Source: Comamonadaceae bacterium
Lineage (GTDB): Bacteria > Pseudomonadota > Gammaproteobacteria > Burkholderiales > Burkholderiaceae_C
Direction of reading: 5' to 3'
DNA length: 64,000 nucleotides
NCBI GenBank assembly: GCA_947478725.1
Contig: CANJWZ010000003.1
Span: forward strand, 62,001-126,000
The position numbers and the translations under genes were made by a program. This document shows positions 19,785 to 30,756 of this stretch, piece after piece. Below the pieces are notes generated by a model, which ran no database searches, was not told where the DNA came from, and saw nothing but the letters and a program-made list of their open reading frames with translations. Position 1 is the stretch's first letter. Each line of letters starts with the position of its first letter.

Positions 19785-20091
19785 AACTCATCTCCGATTG
19801 GTCATAAAATATTATTGATGAGGAAGATGTGCGTGACAAACGCAAAAATCTTCAGGCGTGCATCTGTTTTTTTTGTCGATGCGCAACCGCAGTCAGCCAG
19901 ACCAGGGAAAGTCCGAAAAAGAGCACGTTTCTTGCTAAAGGAATTGAACTTGGCAAAGGAGCATGAGCAGACCGCCATGCCGATCAGGCACCTGCCTGAT
20001 CGAAAAACCCTTCTCGACAGGCCAACCGCTGCCCGGCCTCTCCATTTAAGAGGCTGTTCAGATTTGCGTGGCCACCTCTGCACCGGACCCG

Positions 20092-20421
20092 TTAGCAATT
20101 ACTGACGGTGTTAAAAATCCCCCCCCCACCCCCACGCGCCAAACTTTCAAGCTTGGTGATACGGCTGATAAAGGCGAGCTTGACGGCACCGGTGGGCCCG
20201 TTACGCTGTTTGCTGATGATGACTTCGGCCACACCAGGTTCTTTACAGGCTTCTTTGGTGTAGTACTCGTCGCGATAAATGAACATGATGATGTCGGCAT
20301 CTTGTTCAATCGCACCGGACTCGCGCAGATCGCTCGTCATGGGGCGTTTGTCGGTGCGGGACTCCACCACACGGCTGAGCTGCGACAGGGCGATCACGGG
20401 GCATGGCAACTCTTTGGCCAT
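20092..20421 (-). pseudogene. Truncated duplicate of the dnaB 3' end (109 codons open)
   Basis: [84 protein letters not shown] is nearly identical to the C-terminus of the full DnaB at 21398-22816. The DNA aligns at a constant offset of 1291 bp. Confidence 0.92.
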
Positions 20422-20476
20422 TGCATCGCACCGGCAGAGTCACCCGGGGCGAAGCGCAATCGCCAGGCCATACCAA

Positions 20477-21352
20477 CTACCCAAACAGCGACTCAAACCC
20501 CTCAACAGGCTCAAACAACTTGCCCCGATAGTGCAGCCGCGTCGGTCCAGGCATGGCCCTTGCCTTGACGGAATGCCACTCATCACCGGGGTAGCAAATC
20601 ACCCGGGTGCCATCTGCCTCGAACGGTTCGGGTTGGATGATTGGCGGGGTGCGGCTTCTGGCGTCTGCCGTGACTTGCTGCACAGAGGCAAAGCGCGACA
20701 GGTGTGCCAGCGTCATGATTTGGGGTGGGGCCAGTTCAATCAGGCCGTCGCGGTGTTGCTCCAGTGCGGCTCGGGGTTGCAGCCAAACGCTTTCTGTCGC
20801 CTCGTGGTTGTCGTGTGTGGCTACCTGGCCGGTGGGCACTGCAGCGACAAAAAAACGGGTGTCAAAGCGCTTGCTCATGACGGACGGCTTGACGGGTGTG
20901 ATCCAGCGGGACCAGGGTGCCAGGCTGCGGGTGTCCAGGCGCAGTTGCATGTGGGTCAGCACCTCGTCGAACGCTTGGCCCTCACGCATCAGCCTGGTCG
21001 CGTGCTTTGCATGCTCGCTGGTGGCATCTTGGGCGAACAAAATGCCTGACTCTTCAAACACCTCACGCACCGCCGCCACGTACAAGCTTGCGGCCGTCAG
21101 CGCATCAATGTCGGCCTCGTTCAGGGCGGTGTGCAGCTCGCTCAGGGGCTGGTCAAGGTGCGCGCTCATGTCTAACCGCGCATCCGCCGCATCTACTTTG
21201 CCGCCGGGAAAGACAAAAGCACCGCCCAGCACATCGGACAAACCGTGGCGTTTGAGCAAAAACACTTCAAGTCCACCCCCACCATCGCGCAACATGATGA
21301 CAGTGGCTGCCGACCGTAAAGGGCCGGTGACGATGGCGTTGTTTAACTGCAT
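20477..21352 (-). CDS. NUDIX hydrolase
   Basis: GGAFVFPGGKVDAADA...AAVREVFEESGILFA: NUDIX box-like motif. Confidence 0.85.
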   Translation of the reverse strand: MQLNNAIVTGPLRSAATVIMLRDGGGGLEVFLLKRHGLSDVLGGAFVFPGGKVDAADARLDMSAHLDQPLSELHTALNEADIDALTAASLYVAAVREVFEESGILFAQDATSEHAKHATRLMREGQAFDEVLTHMQLRLDTRSLAPWSRWITPVKPSVMSKRFDTRFFVAAVPTGQVATHDNHEATESVWLQPRAALEQHRDGLIELAPPQIMTLAHLSRFASVQQVTADARSRTPPIIQPEPFEADGTRVICYPGDEWHSVKARAMPGPTRLHYRGKLFEPVEGFESLFG

Positions 21353-21397
21353 GCTTGGCTCGGTGTGGTTTGATGGTTTGATGTCGTTGTGGTGATT

Positions 21398-22816
21398 TTA
21401 AAAATCACTACCACCGCCACTGCCATGCGCCAAGCTCTCAAACTTGGTGATGCGGCTGATAAAGGCGAGCTTGACGGTACCGGTGGGCCCGTTACGCTGT
21501 TTGCTGATGATGACTTCGGCCACACCAGGTTCTTTACAGGCTTCTTTGGTGTAGTACTCGTCGCGATAAATGAACATGATGATGTCGGCATCTTGTTCAA
21601 TTGCACCGGACTCGCGCAGGTCGCTCATCATCGGGCGTTTGTCGGTGCGGGACTCCACCCCACGGCTGAGCTGCGACAGGGCGATCACGGGGCATTGCAA
21701 CTCTTTGGCCAGCATCTTCAGGCCGCGCGATATTTCACCGACGGCCGTGGCGCGGTTTTCTTCGCTCATGCTGCTGGACACACTCATGAGTTGCAAATAA
21801 TCCACCACGATCAAACCCAGCTTGCCGCACTGCTTGGCCAGGCGCCGGGCATTGGCGCGCAGCTCGCTCACGGTCAGGCCCGGCGTTTCGTCAATGTGCA
21901 GCGATATGTTGCGCAGCTTTTCAATCGCCTCGGTCAGGCGCGGCCACTCGTCGTCGGTCAGTGCGCCGGTGCGCAAATGGGTCTGGTCAATGCGGCCAAT
22001 CGAGCCGACGATACGCACCGCCAACTGCGACGCGCCCATCTCCATCGAAAACACCGCCACCGGCAGGCCTTCATTGAGGGCCACGTGCTCGGCGATATTG
22101 ATGGCCAAAGCGGTTTTGCCCATGCTCGGTCGCGCCGCCAAAATCACCAAATCACCGGCTTGAAAGCCTGAGGTCATCCGGTCTAAATCATAAAAACCGG
22201 TCGGCACACCCGTCACATCGTTCGGGTTTTCGCTCATTTCGGTCACGCGGTCCAGCAGGCTGACAACCAGCGTATCCATGCTCTGAAAACCCTCTTTCAT
22301 GCGGGAGCCCTGCTCGCCGATTTTGAAGATTTTTTGCTCGGCTTCGTCCAGGATGGTGGCGATGTCTTTGCCTTGCGGGCTGAAGGCGTTGGTTGATATT
22401 TCGTCGCTGGCGGCCACCAGCTTGCGCAGGATGGAGCGCTCACGCACGATCTCGGCATAACGCCTGATGTTGGCGGCACTCGGCACGTATTGGGCGAGGG
22501 AATTGAGGTAACTCAGCCCCCCTACTTCATCGGCCTTGCCCTGGTTTTGCAGGTGCTCGTACACGGTGATGACGTCAGCTGGCTTGGTGGCGTTGATCAG
22601 CGCACCCACGGCGGCATAAATCAGCTTGTGCTCGGCGCGGTAAAAGTCCTGGTCGGTCAGCAGATCGCCAACGCGGTCCCAGGCGGTGTTGTCCAGCAGC
22701 AGGCCACCCAGCACGCTGGACTCACCCTCGATCGAATGCGGCGGGATGCGCAGTTGGGCGATCTGGCGGTCGGGGCTGTAGCCCGGTTGGTCAAAAGCTG
22801 AAAGTACGGCGGACAT
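21398..22816 (-). CDS. dnaB: Replicative DNA helicase DnaB
   Basis: HSIEGESSVLGGLLLDNTAWDRV...LVILAARPSMGKTALAINIAEHVAL...[70 protein letters not shown]. Start corrected to MSAVLSAFDQ. Confidence 0.97.
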   Translation of the reverse strand: MSAVLSAFDQPGYSPDRQIAQLRIPPHSIEGESSVLGGLLLDNTAWDRVGDLLTDQDFYRAEHKLIYAAVGALINATKPADVITVYEHLQNQGKADEVGGLSYLNSLAQYVPSAANIRRYAEIVRERSILRKLVAASDEISTNAFSPQGKDIATILDEAEQKIFKIGEQGSRMKEGFQSMDTLVVSLLDRVTEMSENPNDVTGVPTGFYDLDRMTSGFQAGDLVILAARPSMGKTALAINIAEHVALNEGLPVAVFSMEMGASQLAVRIVGSIGRIDQTHLRTGALTDDEWPRLTEAIEKLRNISLHIDETPGLTVSELRANARRLAKQCGKLGLIVVDYLQLMSVSSSMSEENRATAVGEISRGLKMLAKELQCPVIALSQLSRGVESRTDKRPMMSDLRESGAIEQDADIIMFIYRDEYYTKEACKEPGVAEVIISKQRNGPTGTVKLAFISRITKFESLAHGSGGGSDF

Positions 22817-22960
22817 GGGTTTCCTGAAATAGGATTTTTGCAAGTCAAATGGTACGCCTTGCGGGTGATAACGGCTTGTATAAAGCTGTGGATAAGCTCT
22901 GGAAATCGGGTGTAAATACAAGCTAAAACTGTGGGTAACCAAACAATCCAGGCATCCATA

Positions 22961-22990
22961 AAAAAAGCCGCTCGGTCGAGCGGCTTTTTT
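22961..22990. terminator. Bidirectional-type rho-independent terminator between rplI and dnaB
   Basis: AAAAAAGCCGCTCGGTCGAGCGGCTTTTTT: perfect stem GCCGCTCG/CGAGCGGC flanked by A and T tracts. Confidence 0.9.
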
Positions 22991-23006
22991 GACGAAAGCG
23001 GAAAAG

Positions 23007-23459
23007 TTACGCTGTTTCGCCGTACACCGTCACGGTGATGTCCACCAGCACGTCAGTGTGCAGAGCCACGCTGACCGAATGGTCGCCCGTGGTTTTCAGT
23101 GGGCCAACCGGCATGCGGATTTGTGACTTGGCGACTGCAAAGCCTTGCTTGGTCAGCTCGGCAGAGATGTCGTGGTTGGTCACAGAACCAAACAAGCGGC
23201 CATCGACACCGGCTTTTTGGGTCAGCTTGATGGTGGTGCCACCGAGCTTGGCGCCTTGCGCTTGTGACTCGGCCAGCTTGGCAGCGGCTGCTTTTTCAAG
23301 CTCGACGCGCTTGGCTTCAAACTCGGCCTTGTTGGCTTCGGTGGCGCGGCGCGCGCGGCCTGAAGGGATCAAAAAGTTGCGTGCATAGCCGTCTTTGACT
23401 TTGACGACTTCGCCCAGGGTGCCGAGGTTAACGACTTTGTCTAACAAAATGATTTGCAT
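23007..23459 (-). CDS. rplI: 50S ribosomal protein L9
   Basis: [36 protein letters not shown]. Confidence 0.98.
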   Translation of the reverse strand: MQIILLDKVVNLGTLGEVVKVKDGYARNFLIPSGRARRATEANKAEFEAKRVELEKAAAAKLAESQAQGAKLGGTTIKLTQKAGVDGRLFGSVTNHDISAELTKQGFAVAKSQIRMPVGPLKTTGDHSVSVALHTDVLVDITVTVYGETA

Positions 23460-23470
23460 GGTCGTGCTCC

Positions 23471-23755
23471 TTACAGGCTTTTGTGCTGGTCGCTGTATGG
23501 CAGCATGGCCAAGAAGCGGGCGCGTTTGACAGCGGTGTTGATCTGGCGCTGAAAAATCGCGCGCGTGCCGGTCAGGCGTGCGGGGATGATCTTGCCGTTT
23601 TCGGCCACAAAGTCACGCAAGGTGTCGATGTCTTTATAGTCGATTTCTTCGACGCCGGCAGCGGTAAAGCGGCAAAAGCGCTTGCGCTTGAACAGCAGGG
23701 ATTGTGTGTTGCGCTTGGGGCGCTTGTCTTTGTTGAAACGTTTTGGTCCGGGCAT
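23471..23755 (-). CDS. rpsR: 30S ribosomal protein S18
   Basis: [69 protein letters not shown]. Confidence 0.98.
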   Translation of the reverse strand: MPGPKRFNKDKRPKRNTQSLLFKRKRFCRFTAAGVEEIDYKDIDTLRDFVAENGKIIPARLTGTRAIFQRQINTAVKRARFLAMLPYSDQHKSL

Positions 23756-23770
23756 GATGGACTCCTTAAA

Positions 23771-24061
23771 TTAAGTGATGTCTTGAATGTGAAAGACGAT
23801 GCTTTTACTGGTGCGTGCATTGATCAAAAAACCGGTAAACAACTGGAGCTTGCCTAACTCGGCATTGGCTGAGGCTTCAGCCAAGGCTCCAAAAGCAACG
23901 GCTCGAACTGTCAATTTGACTTGCCTGGTAACGCCTGCTTCTTGCATCTCTGACTCGTGTTCAAGGACGATGTTGAGGGCGGGGATACCGGCTGGCGTGT
24001 AGCGTAGAGGACTTGCCTCGGCGATACGCGCCGACAATTTAACCGTGTTGACCTGGTTCAA
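23771..24061 (-). CDS. priB: Primosomal replication protein N
   Basis: SSB-like OB fold protein between rpsF and rpsR: MNQVNTVKLSARIAEASPLRYTPAGIPALNIVLEHESEMQEAG. Confidence 0.93.
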   Translation of the reverse strand: MNQVNTVKLSARIAEASPLRYTPAGIPALNIVLEHESEMQEAGVTRQVKLTVRAVAFGALAEASANAELGKLQLFTGFLINARTSKSIVFHIQDIT

Positions 24062-24086
24062 TGAATCAGTGATTAGCGGTCAACTA

Positions 24087-24461
24087 TTAACGATCATTTC
24101 CAGCGTATTCAGCTTGTTGGGTCTTGCGCGCTTCTTCGCGCTCGACGTTGCGCATCATCAAGGATGGGCCGGTTTCGGCTTTCTTCTTGACCACGGTGAG
24201 GTGGCGCAGCACGGCATCGTTGAACTTGAACGCGTGCTCAATTTCTTCCATCACAGCTTGTGATGCTTCGATGTTGATGCACAGGTAGTGGGCTTTACCG
24301 AGTTTTTGGATCAGATAAATGAGCTGGCGACGGCCCCAATCTTCAACACGGTGAACAATGCCACCGCCGGCAACAATCATGCCCTTGTAACGTTCCAGCA
24401 TGGCTGGGACTTGCTCGCTTTGATCCGGATGGATCAGCAAGACGATCTCGTAGTGACGCAT
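24087..24461 (-). CDS. rpsF: 30S ribosomal protein S6
   Basis: [67 protein letters not shown]. Start corrected to the internal Met. Confidence 0.97.
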   Translation of the reverse strand: MRHYEIVLLIHPDQSEQVPAMLERYKGMIVAGGGIVHRVEDWGRRQLIYLIQKLGKAHYLCINIEASQAVMEEIEHAFKFNDAVLRHLTVVKKKAETGPSLMMRNVEREEARKTQQAEYAGNDR

Positions 24462-24675
24462 AAGACTCCTTTTGGATGGATAAAAAGCTGCCCCGGCGTC
24501 TGGTACGGGTGCAGCAAGGTAGCCCATGATTATAGCTTTTTTATATTCGGGTACCAGATGTCAGCCACCCGCTGATCCAAGCACTCTTGGGCCTGCTGGC
24601 TGGGGCGTGGCGTACCCAGCTGACCCGACCGCACGGGAGTAACCGGGTTTTTCCCTCAAATGAGGACGGCTCGGC

Positions 24676-27084
24676 TTAGTTGGCCAACTGCTTCCAGGTC
24701 GCAATCACCGTGTCGGGGTTCAGCGAAATCGAGCCGATGCCCTGTTCTTTCAGCCACTGGGCCAAATCCGGGTGGTCGCTGGGGCCCTGCCCGCAAATAC
24801 CCACATATTTGCCCTGCCGCTTGCAGGCCGAAATGGCCATCGCCAGCAGCGCCTTGACAGCCGGGTCACGCTCGTCAAAGTCCTGCGCCAGAACTTCCAG
24901 GCCAGAATCCCGGTCCAGCCCCAAGGTCAGTTGCGTCAGGTCGTTGGAGCCAATTGAAAAGCCGTCGAAGTATTCCAGAAACTGGTCAGCCAGCACCGCA
25001 TTGCTCGGCACCTCGCACATCATGATGACCCGCAGGCCGTCTTGCCCGCGCTTCAAACCATGTTGCGCCAACAGCTCAGTGACTTTGGCGGCTTGGGCCA
25101 GCGTGCGTACAAAAGGCACCATGACTTCAACATTGGTCAGACCCATGTCGTTGCGCACACGCTTTAAAGCTTCACATTCCATGGCAAATGCTTCGCGAAA
25201 GTCTTCACTGATGTAGCGCGCTGCGCCGCGAAAGCCGAGCATCGGATTTTCTTCTTCCGGCTCATAACGCGATCCACCGATCAGCTTGCGGTATTCGTTG
25301 GACTTGAAGTCTGACAATCGGACAATCACCGACTTGGGCCAGAAGGCCGCCGCAATGGTGGCGATGCCTTCAGCGACTTTGTCAACATAAAAAGCGCGTG
25401 GTGAGGCATGGCCACGGGCCACGCTTTCAACCGCCTGCTTCAGATCGGCATCAATATTGGGGTAGTCCAAAATCGCTTTGGGGTGCACGCCAATGTTGTT
25501 GTTGATGATGAATTCCAGCCGCGCCAGGCCCACGCCCTGGTTGGGGATCTGGCAAAAGTCAAACGCCAGTTGCGGGTTGCCGACGTTCATCATGATCTTG
25601 ATGTCGATCGGCGGCATGTCGCCGCGCTGCACTTCGGTGACTTCCGTTTCCAGCAAGCCGTCATAAATGTTGCCGGTGTCGCCCTCAGCGCAGCTCACCG
25701 TCACCAGCATGCCGTCTTTGAGCATGTCGGTCGCGTTGCCACAACCGACCACGGCGGGAATGCCCAGCTCGCGCGCAATGATGGCAGCGTGGCAGGTGCG
25801 GCCGCCCCGGTTGGTGACGATGGCGCTGGCGCGCTTCATCACCGGTTCCCAATTCGGGTCGGTCATGTCGGTGACCAGCACATCACCTGCTTGCACCTGG
25901 TCCATGTCCTTGATGTCATGCACGATGCGGACCGGGCCGGTACCAATTTTTTGGCCAATCGCGCGGCCTTCAGCCAGCAAGGCGCCTTTGGCCTGGTTGG
26001 TTTTGAGCTTGTAGCGCATTTCGGCTTTGCCTTTGGACTGGCTTTTGACCGTCTCGGGCCTGGCCTGCAAGATGTACAGCAGGCCATCGGTGCCGTCTTT
26101 GCCCCACTCAATGTCCATCGGTCGGCCGTAATGGGCTTCAATGATCAGCGCGTAGTGGGCCAGCTGCTCCACGTCAGCATCGGTCAGCGAGTAGCGGTTG
26201 CGCAGCTCGGTCGGCACGTCGGTGGTCTTGACCAACTTGCCGCTGGTCTTTTTCTCATCGGGCGTGGTGAATTCCATTTGCAACAGTTTGCTGCCGAGGT
26301 TGCGGCGGATCACCGCACGCTTGCCTGCCTTGAGCATCGGCTTGTGCACATAAAACTCGTCCGGGTTCACAGCGCCCTGCACCACCGTTTCACCCAGGCC
26401 ATAACTTGAGGTGATGAACACCACATCTTCAAAGCCGCTTTCGGTGTCGATGGTGAACATCACGCCTGCTGCGCCCAGGTCGCTGCGCACCATGCGCTGC
26501 ACGCCCGCCGACAGGGCCACGTCTGCGTGGGCAAAGCCCTGGTGCACCCGGTAGCTGATGGCGCGATCGTTGTAGAGCGACGCAAACACCTCTTTCATCT
26601 TGTGCAGCACGTCGTCGATGCCGACCACGTTCAAGAAGGTTTCTTGCTGGCCTGCAAACGAGGCGTCGGGCAGGTCTTCCGCTGTGGCTGATGAACGTAC
26701 CGCAAAAGAAGCTGAGGCATTGCCCGCGCTCAGCGCAGCAAAGCTGTCACGCACAGCCTTTTCAAAATCAGCTGGAAAAGGCTGGGCTTCAACCAGTGCT
26801 CGGATCTGGCTGCCCGCTGCCGCCAGGGCACGCACGTCGTCGGTGTCCAGCGCGTCCAGCACGGCGTTGATTTTTTTGTCCAGCCCGGCATGGGCCAAAA
26901 ACAAGCGAAAGGCGTGTGCCGTGGTGGCAAAGCCTGTTGGCACCCGCACGCCCTGCGGCCCGGTGGGCAGTTGGGAGATCATCTCGCCGAGGCTGGCGTT
27001 TTTACCGCCTACCGCCTCGACATCGCTCATTCTGAGGTTTTCAAAGGGTACGACTAAGGCGTCCTGTGTAAAAAGGTTGGACAT
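24676..27084 (-). CDS. ppsA: Phosphoenolpyruvate synthase
   Basis: [18 protein letters not shown]...[31 protein letters not shown]...[12 protein letters not shown]. Confidence 0.97.
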   Translation of the reverse strand: MSNLFTQDALVVPFENLRMSDVEAVGGKNASLGEMISQLPTGPQGVRVPTGFATTAHAFRLFLAHAGLDKKINAVLDALDTDDVRALAAAGSQIRALVEAQPFPADFEKAVRDSFAALSAGNASASFAVRSSATAEDLPDASFAGQQETFLNVVGIDDVLHKMKEVFASLYNDRAISYRVHQGFAHADVALSAGVQRMVRSDLGAAGVMFTIDTESGFEDVVFITSSYGLGETVVQGAVNPDEFYVHKPMLKAGKRAVIRRNLGSKLLQMEFTTPDEKKTSGKLVKTTDVPTELRNRYSLTDADVEQLAHYALIIEAHYGRPMDIEWGKDGTDGLLYILQARPETVKSQSKGKAEMRYKLKTNQAKGALLAEGRAIGQKIGTGPVRIVHDIKDMDQVQAGDVLVTDMTDPNWEPVMKRASAIVTNRGGRTCHAAIIARELGIPAVVGCGNATDMLKDGMLVTVSCAEGDTGNIYDGLLETEVTEVQRGDMPPIDIKIMMNVGNPQLAFDFCQIPNQGVGLARLEFIINNNIGVHPKAILDYPNIDADLKQAVESVARGHASPRAFYVDKVAEGIATIAAAFWPKSVIVRLSDFKSNEYRKLIGGSRYEPEEENPMLGFRGAARYISEDFREAFAMECEALKRVRNDMGLTNVEVMVPFVRTLAQAAKVTELLAQHGLKRGQDGLRVIMMCEVPSNAVLADQFLEYFDGFSIGSNDLTQLTLGLDRDSGLEVLAQDFDERDPAVKALLAMAISACKRQGKYVGICGQGPSDHPDLAQWLKEQGIGSISLNPDTVIATWKQLAN

Positions 27085-27271
27085 CAAAATACTCCGGGAG
27101 GTTTAAAAACCGGGGGGCGAACAGGCCGACACACGAACCGTATGGTTGTTTTAAGCGGGTTGGGGCGTGCATGTTGCTGCAAATCGAGATAATTGCGGCA
27201 ATTGTAGGGCGCTGCCAGTCGGTGCACGCGCCCTGCCCCGTCAATCACCCGAACCCCCCCTGTAGGCCAAC

Positions 27272-28093
27272 ATGCCCAATCGCACAGTATTTTTCATCTC
27301 AGACGGCACCGGCATCACTGCAGAGACCTTTGGCAACGCGATTCTTGCCCAGTTTGAAATGACACCGCGCCACGTCCGCCTGCCGTTTATCGACAGCGTG
27401 GACAAGGCCCATCAGGCAGTGCGGCAGATCAACCACGCCGGCGAAACAGAGGGCAAACGCCCGATTGTTTTCACCACGCTGGTCAATATGGAGATCTTGG
27501 CGGTCATCAAGTCCCACTGCAACGGCATGCTGCTGGACATGTTTGGCATGTTTGTGGCACCACTTGAAGGCGAACTGGGCATGAAGTCCAATCACCGGGT
27601 GGGCCGGTTCTCGGACGCCTCGAAAAGCCAGGCCTATGACGACCGGATAGAAGCCATCAATTTCTCGTTGGCGCACGATGACGGCCAGAGCAACCGGGAC
27701 CTGGCAAGCTCGGACGTGATTCTGGTGGGTGTCAGCCGCAGCGGCAAAACGCCTACCTCCCTTTATCTAGCCATGCAATACGGCCTGAAAGCGTCCAATT
27801 ACCCCCTGATTCCCGAAGATTTTGACCGCCGCCAGTTGCCGCCGGCACTGAGCCCGCACCGCGCCAAAATTTTCGGTTTGAGCATTGCGCCTGAGCGCCT
27901 GGCGCAAATCCGCAACGAACGCCGCCCCAACTCCAACTACGCCAGCCTGGTCAATTGCCGCCATGAAGTCCACGAAGCCGAGGCGATGATGCGCCGCGAA
28001 GGCATACGCTGGTTGTCGACCACCACCAAGTCGATTGAAGAGATCGCCACCACCATCCTGCAAGAGGTTCGGCCGGAGCGGCTGGTTTACTGA
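27272..28093 (+). CDS. ppsR: PEP synthase regulatory protein (bifunctional kinase/pyrophosphorylase, DUF299)
   Basis: [25 protein letters not shown]...[32 protein letters not shown]. Divergent from ppsA. Confidence 0.95.
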   Translation: MPNRTVFFISDGTGITAETFGNAILAQFEMTPRHVRLPFIDSVDKAHQAVRQINHAGETEGKRPIVFTTLVNMEILAVIKSHCNGMLLDMFGMFVAPLEGELGMKSNHRVGRFSDASKSQAYDDRIEAINFSLAHDDGQSNRDLASSDVILVGVSRSGKTPTSLYLAMQYGLKASNYPLIPEDFDRRQLPPALSPHRAKIFGLSIAPERLAQIRNERRPNSNYASLVNCRHEVHEAEAMMRREGIRWLSTTTKSIEEIATTILQEVRPERLVY

Positions 28094-28100
28094 TTCAGAA

Positions 28101-28157
28101 ATAACTTCAGGCTGCAGCCCAATAAAAACAAGGGCTACCAGCTACGCTATTGATAGC
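28101..28157 (-). repeat. Dispersed element, copy C (intergenic ppsR/modC)
   Basis: Reverse strand GCTAT-CAATAGCGT-AGCT-N19-GGGCTGCAGCC. Confidence 0.8.
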
Positions 28158-28166
28158 GAAAAAATC

Positions 28167-29255
28167 TTAGCCCAGCACCGCCACGCCTTTGACCTGGGCA
28201 AACACCGGGCTTCCCGGCTGCAAGTCCAGCGCCTCCAGTGATTTTTGGGTGATGCGGGCCAGCAATGTGCTGCCGCCTGCATCCAGCGCCAGCATCGCCT
28301 GACCAGGGCTGTCAGCGCTGATGCTGGTCACTGTGGCGGCAAAAATGTTCAGCACACTGGTGCCTTGTTGGCGGGTCAGCGTCAGGCTGACGTCACGCGC
28401 CTGCACCCTCACCCGCACCCGCTGGCCAAGCTTTAACGATGGATTGAGCAGACTGACTTGGCCGCCTGAAAATTCGGCATGGCTCAGGTGGTACGCAGGC
28501 TCCACCCGCGTGACCACGGCATCAATGATGGCGGCAGCCGCATCGCCGTGGGCCAGCGGCAAGTCAAGCCGGGTCATCAACTCTCTTGTGGGGCCACTGG
28601 CGGTGACTTTGCCAGCGTTCAGCAGCACCAGATGGTCGGCCAGCCGGGCGACCTCATCAGGCGCATGGCTGACGTAGAGCACCGGAATGCTCAGCGTGGT
28701 GTGCAGCCGCTCAAGAAAAGGCAACACCTCGGCCTTGCGCTCGACGTCAAGGGCCGCCAGCGGCTCGTCCATCAGCAGCAGCTGGGGGCTGGTGGCCAGG
28801 GCGCGCGCGATGGCCACGCGCTGGCGCTCACCGCCGGACAAGGTTGCGGGCTGGCGGTGAAGCAACTTTTCAATACCGAGCAGTTGAGTAGCCTGGCTGA
28901 CTGACACCTTGCGCTCAGCCAGCGGTATGCGGCGCAGCCCGAAGTCAAGGTTGCCCTGCACGCTCAGGTGGTTGAACAGATTGGCCGACTGAAAGACATA
29001 GCCCAGCGAACGGTTGTGCACTGGCTTGAACACGCCCTTGCCGTCCGCTTTTTCGTCGTCTTGCCAAACTTCGCCATTGACCGACAGCTTGCCGCCGGGC
29101 GCACGCTCCAGCCCGGCCATGCAGCGCAGCAGCGTGGTTTTGCCCGAGCCTGACGGGCCAAAAATAGCCGTCACACCGCGCCCCGGCAATTGCAAAGACA
29201 CATCGAGCGAAAAGTCACCCAAAACCTGCCTGAAAGTAGCCTGGATGCCGTTCAT
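28167..29255 (-). CDS. modC: Molybdate ABC transporter ATP-binding protein
   Basis: Walker A GPSGSGKTT, LSGGERQRVAIARAL, C-terminal TOBE/Mop domain. Confidence 0.94.
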   Translation of the reverse strand: MNGIQATFRQVLGDFSLDVSLQLPGRGVTAIFGPSGSGKTTLLRCMAGLERAPGGKLSVNGEVWQDDEKADGKGVFKPVHNRSLGYVFQSANLFNHLSVQGNLDFGLRRIPLAERKVSVSQATQLLGIEKLLHRQPATLSGGERQRVAIARALATSPQLLLMDEPLAALDVERKAEVLPFLERLHTTLSIPVLYVSHAPDEVARLADHLVLLNAGKVTASGPTRELMTRLDLPLAHGDAAAAIIDAVVTRVEPAYHLSHAEFSGGQVSLLNPSLKLGQRVRVRVQARDVSLTLTRQQGTSVLNIFAATVTSISADSPGQAMLALDAGGSTLLARITQKSLEALDLQPGSPVFAQVKGVAVLG

Positions 29256-29920
29256 GGCGCCTTCGGCGCTTGCAGCCGCTGCAGGCCCAGCAAAATAGCA
29301 AACGCAAACACCATCAGCCCGCCCGCCAGCCAGTGTGCCTGGGTGTATTCAAGTGCCTCGACCAGGTCGTAGATGTGCACCGACAGCACCCGCGTCTGGC
29401 CGGGCAGGTTGCCGCCCAGCATCAACACAATGCCGAACTCGCCCACCGTGTGTGCAAAGCCCATCACGGCGGCTGTCAGGTAAGCCGGTTTGCAAAGCGG
29501 CAGCACCACGTTGAAGAAGGTGTCCAACGGCGAAGCGCGCAGCGTGGCGGCAGCTTCCAGCGGGGCGCGGCCGAGCGCCTCAAACGCATTGCCAAGGGGC
29601 TGCACCACAAACGGCAGCGAATAAAACACCGAGCCCACCACCAAACCCGCAAAGCTGAACGGCAGCAGGCCCCAACCCAGCGACTCGGTGAGCTGCCCCA
29701 CCGGGCCTTTAGGCCCCATCAGTACCAGCAAATAAAAGCCAATCACCACCGGAGGCAGCACCAGCGGCAGTGCCACCACAGCATTGACCGGGCCCTTGAG
29801 CCATGAACGCGTCGTGGCCAGCCACCAGGCCACAGGCGTGCCCAGCAGCAACAATATCAGCGTCGTGATGCTTGCCAGCTTGAGGGTCAGCCAAACGGCT
29901 TGCCAGATGGCGTCCATCAT
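29252..29920 (-). CDS. modB: Molybdate ABC transporter permease
   Basis: VALPLVLPPVVIGFYLLVLMGPKGPVGQL...LGRAPLEAAATLRASPLDTFFNVVLPL...TVGEFGIVLMLGGNLPGQT. Confidence 0.95.
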   Translation of the reverse strand: MMDAIWQAVWLTLKLASITTLILLLLGTPVAWWLATTRSWLKGPVNAVVALPLVLPPVVIGFYLLVLMGPKGPVGQLTESLGWGLLPFSFAGLVVGSVFYSLPFVVQPLGNAFEALGRAPLEAAATLRASPLDTFFNVVLPLCKPAYLTAAVMGFAHTVGEFGIVLMLGGNLPGQTRVLSVHIYDLVEALEYTQAHWLAGGLMVFAFAILLGLQRLQAPKAP

Positions 29921-30696
29921 TCGTAGCCGTATGCGTTCATGATCGCGCGGGCCTGGCCTGACTTCATGAATGTCAGCAATTGCAGCGCTGCCGGGTTGTT
30001 TGTGCCTCGCGCCAACAGCACGGCGTTTTGCTGGATCGGGCTGTGCAGATGGGCCGGCACCAGCCAGACTGAGCCGCTTTTGAGCTTGTTGTCCTCAAAA
30101 ACCTGAGACATGGCCACAAAACCCAGCTCGGCATTGCCAGTCGAAATCATGCTGAAGGTCTGGCCAATGCTTTCGCCGGTGACCAGCTTGGCTTGCAGCA
30201 GGGGGAGCATGCCGATTTTGGTCAAGGTTTCCATCGCGGCCGCGCCGTAGGGTGCCAGCTTGGGCGCAGCGATGGCCAGGCGCCTGAACTCGTTGCGCAC
30301 CAGAACGGCCCCTTTCTCGTCAACCAGCCCCGGCTTTGCCGACCACAGCACCAAGCGCCCGGTGGCGTAGGTAAAACTGGTGCCGGCCATAGCAGCGCCG
30401 TCTTTTTCGAGCCTGGCGGGCGTTTCATGGTCAGCCGACAAAAACACATCAAACGGCGCGCCGTTGGTGATCTGCGCGTAAAACCGGCCGGTTGCGCCGT
30501 AAGACAACACCGCTTTATGGCCGGTGTCTTTTTCAAACGCTTCGGCGATGCGCTTCATGGGAGCCGTGAAGTTGGCGGCAACCGCCACCTGCACTTCAGC
30601 CGCGCTGCTCAGGCCTGAAAGCGACAACACCAACACGCCCAGCACGACCGAGCATCGTCTCAAGGCGACAGCGACATGCAGCAAAGCGAGTTTCAT
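29917..30696 (-). CDS. modA: Molybdate ABC transporter substrate-binding protein
   Basis: VAVAANFTAPMKRIAEAFEKDTGHKAVLSYGATGRFYAQITNGAPFDVFLSADHETPARLEKDG. Confidence 0.95.
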   Translation of the reverse strand: MKLALLHVAVALRRCSVVLGVLVLSLSGLSSAAEVQVAVAANFTAPMKRIAEAFEKDTGHKAVLSYGATGRFYAQITNGAPFDVFLSADHETPARLEKDGAAMAGTSFTYATGRLVLWSAKPGLVDEKGAVLVRNEFRRLAIAAPKLAPYGAAAMETLTKIGMLPLLQAKLVTGESIGQTFSMISTGNAELGFVAMSQVFEDNKLKSGSVWLVPAHLHSPIQQNAVLLARGTNNPAALQLLTFMKSGQARAIMNAYGYE

Positions 30697-30756
30697 CGAA
30701 CCATTGTATTTTTAATACCCGCCTGTCCACCAGCGCTGATTACCCGGCTAGAGGTT

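Noticed and set aside
20048-20080. GGCTGTTCAGATTTGCGTGGCCACCTC as an IS terminal inverted repeat
   Set aside because: Looks IS-end-like, but no matching opposite end or transposase was seen nearby.
25408-26409. 333-aa plus-strand ORF
   Set aside because: Lies fully antisense to ppsA, with His/Val-rich composition typical of the complement of a GC-rich gene.
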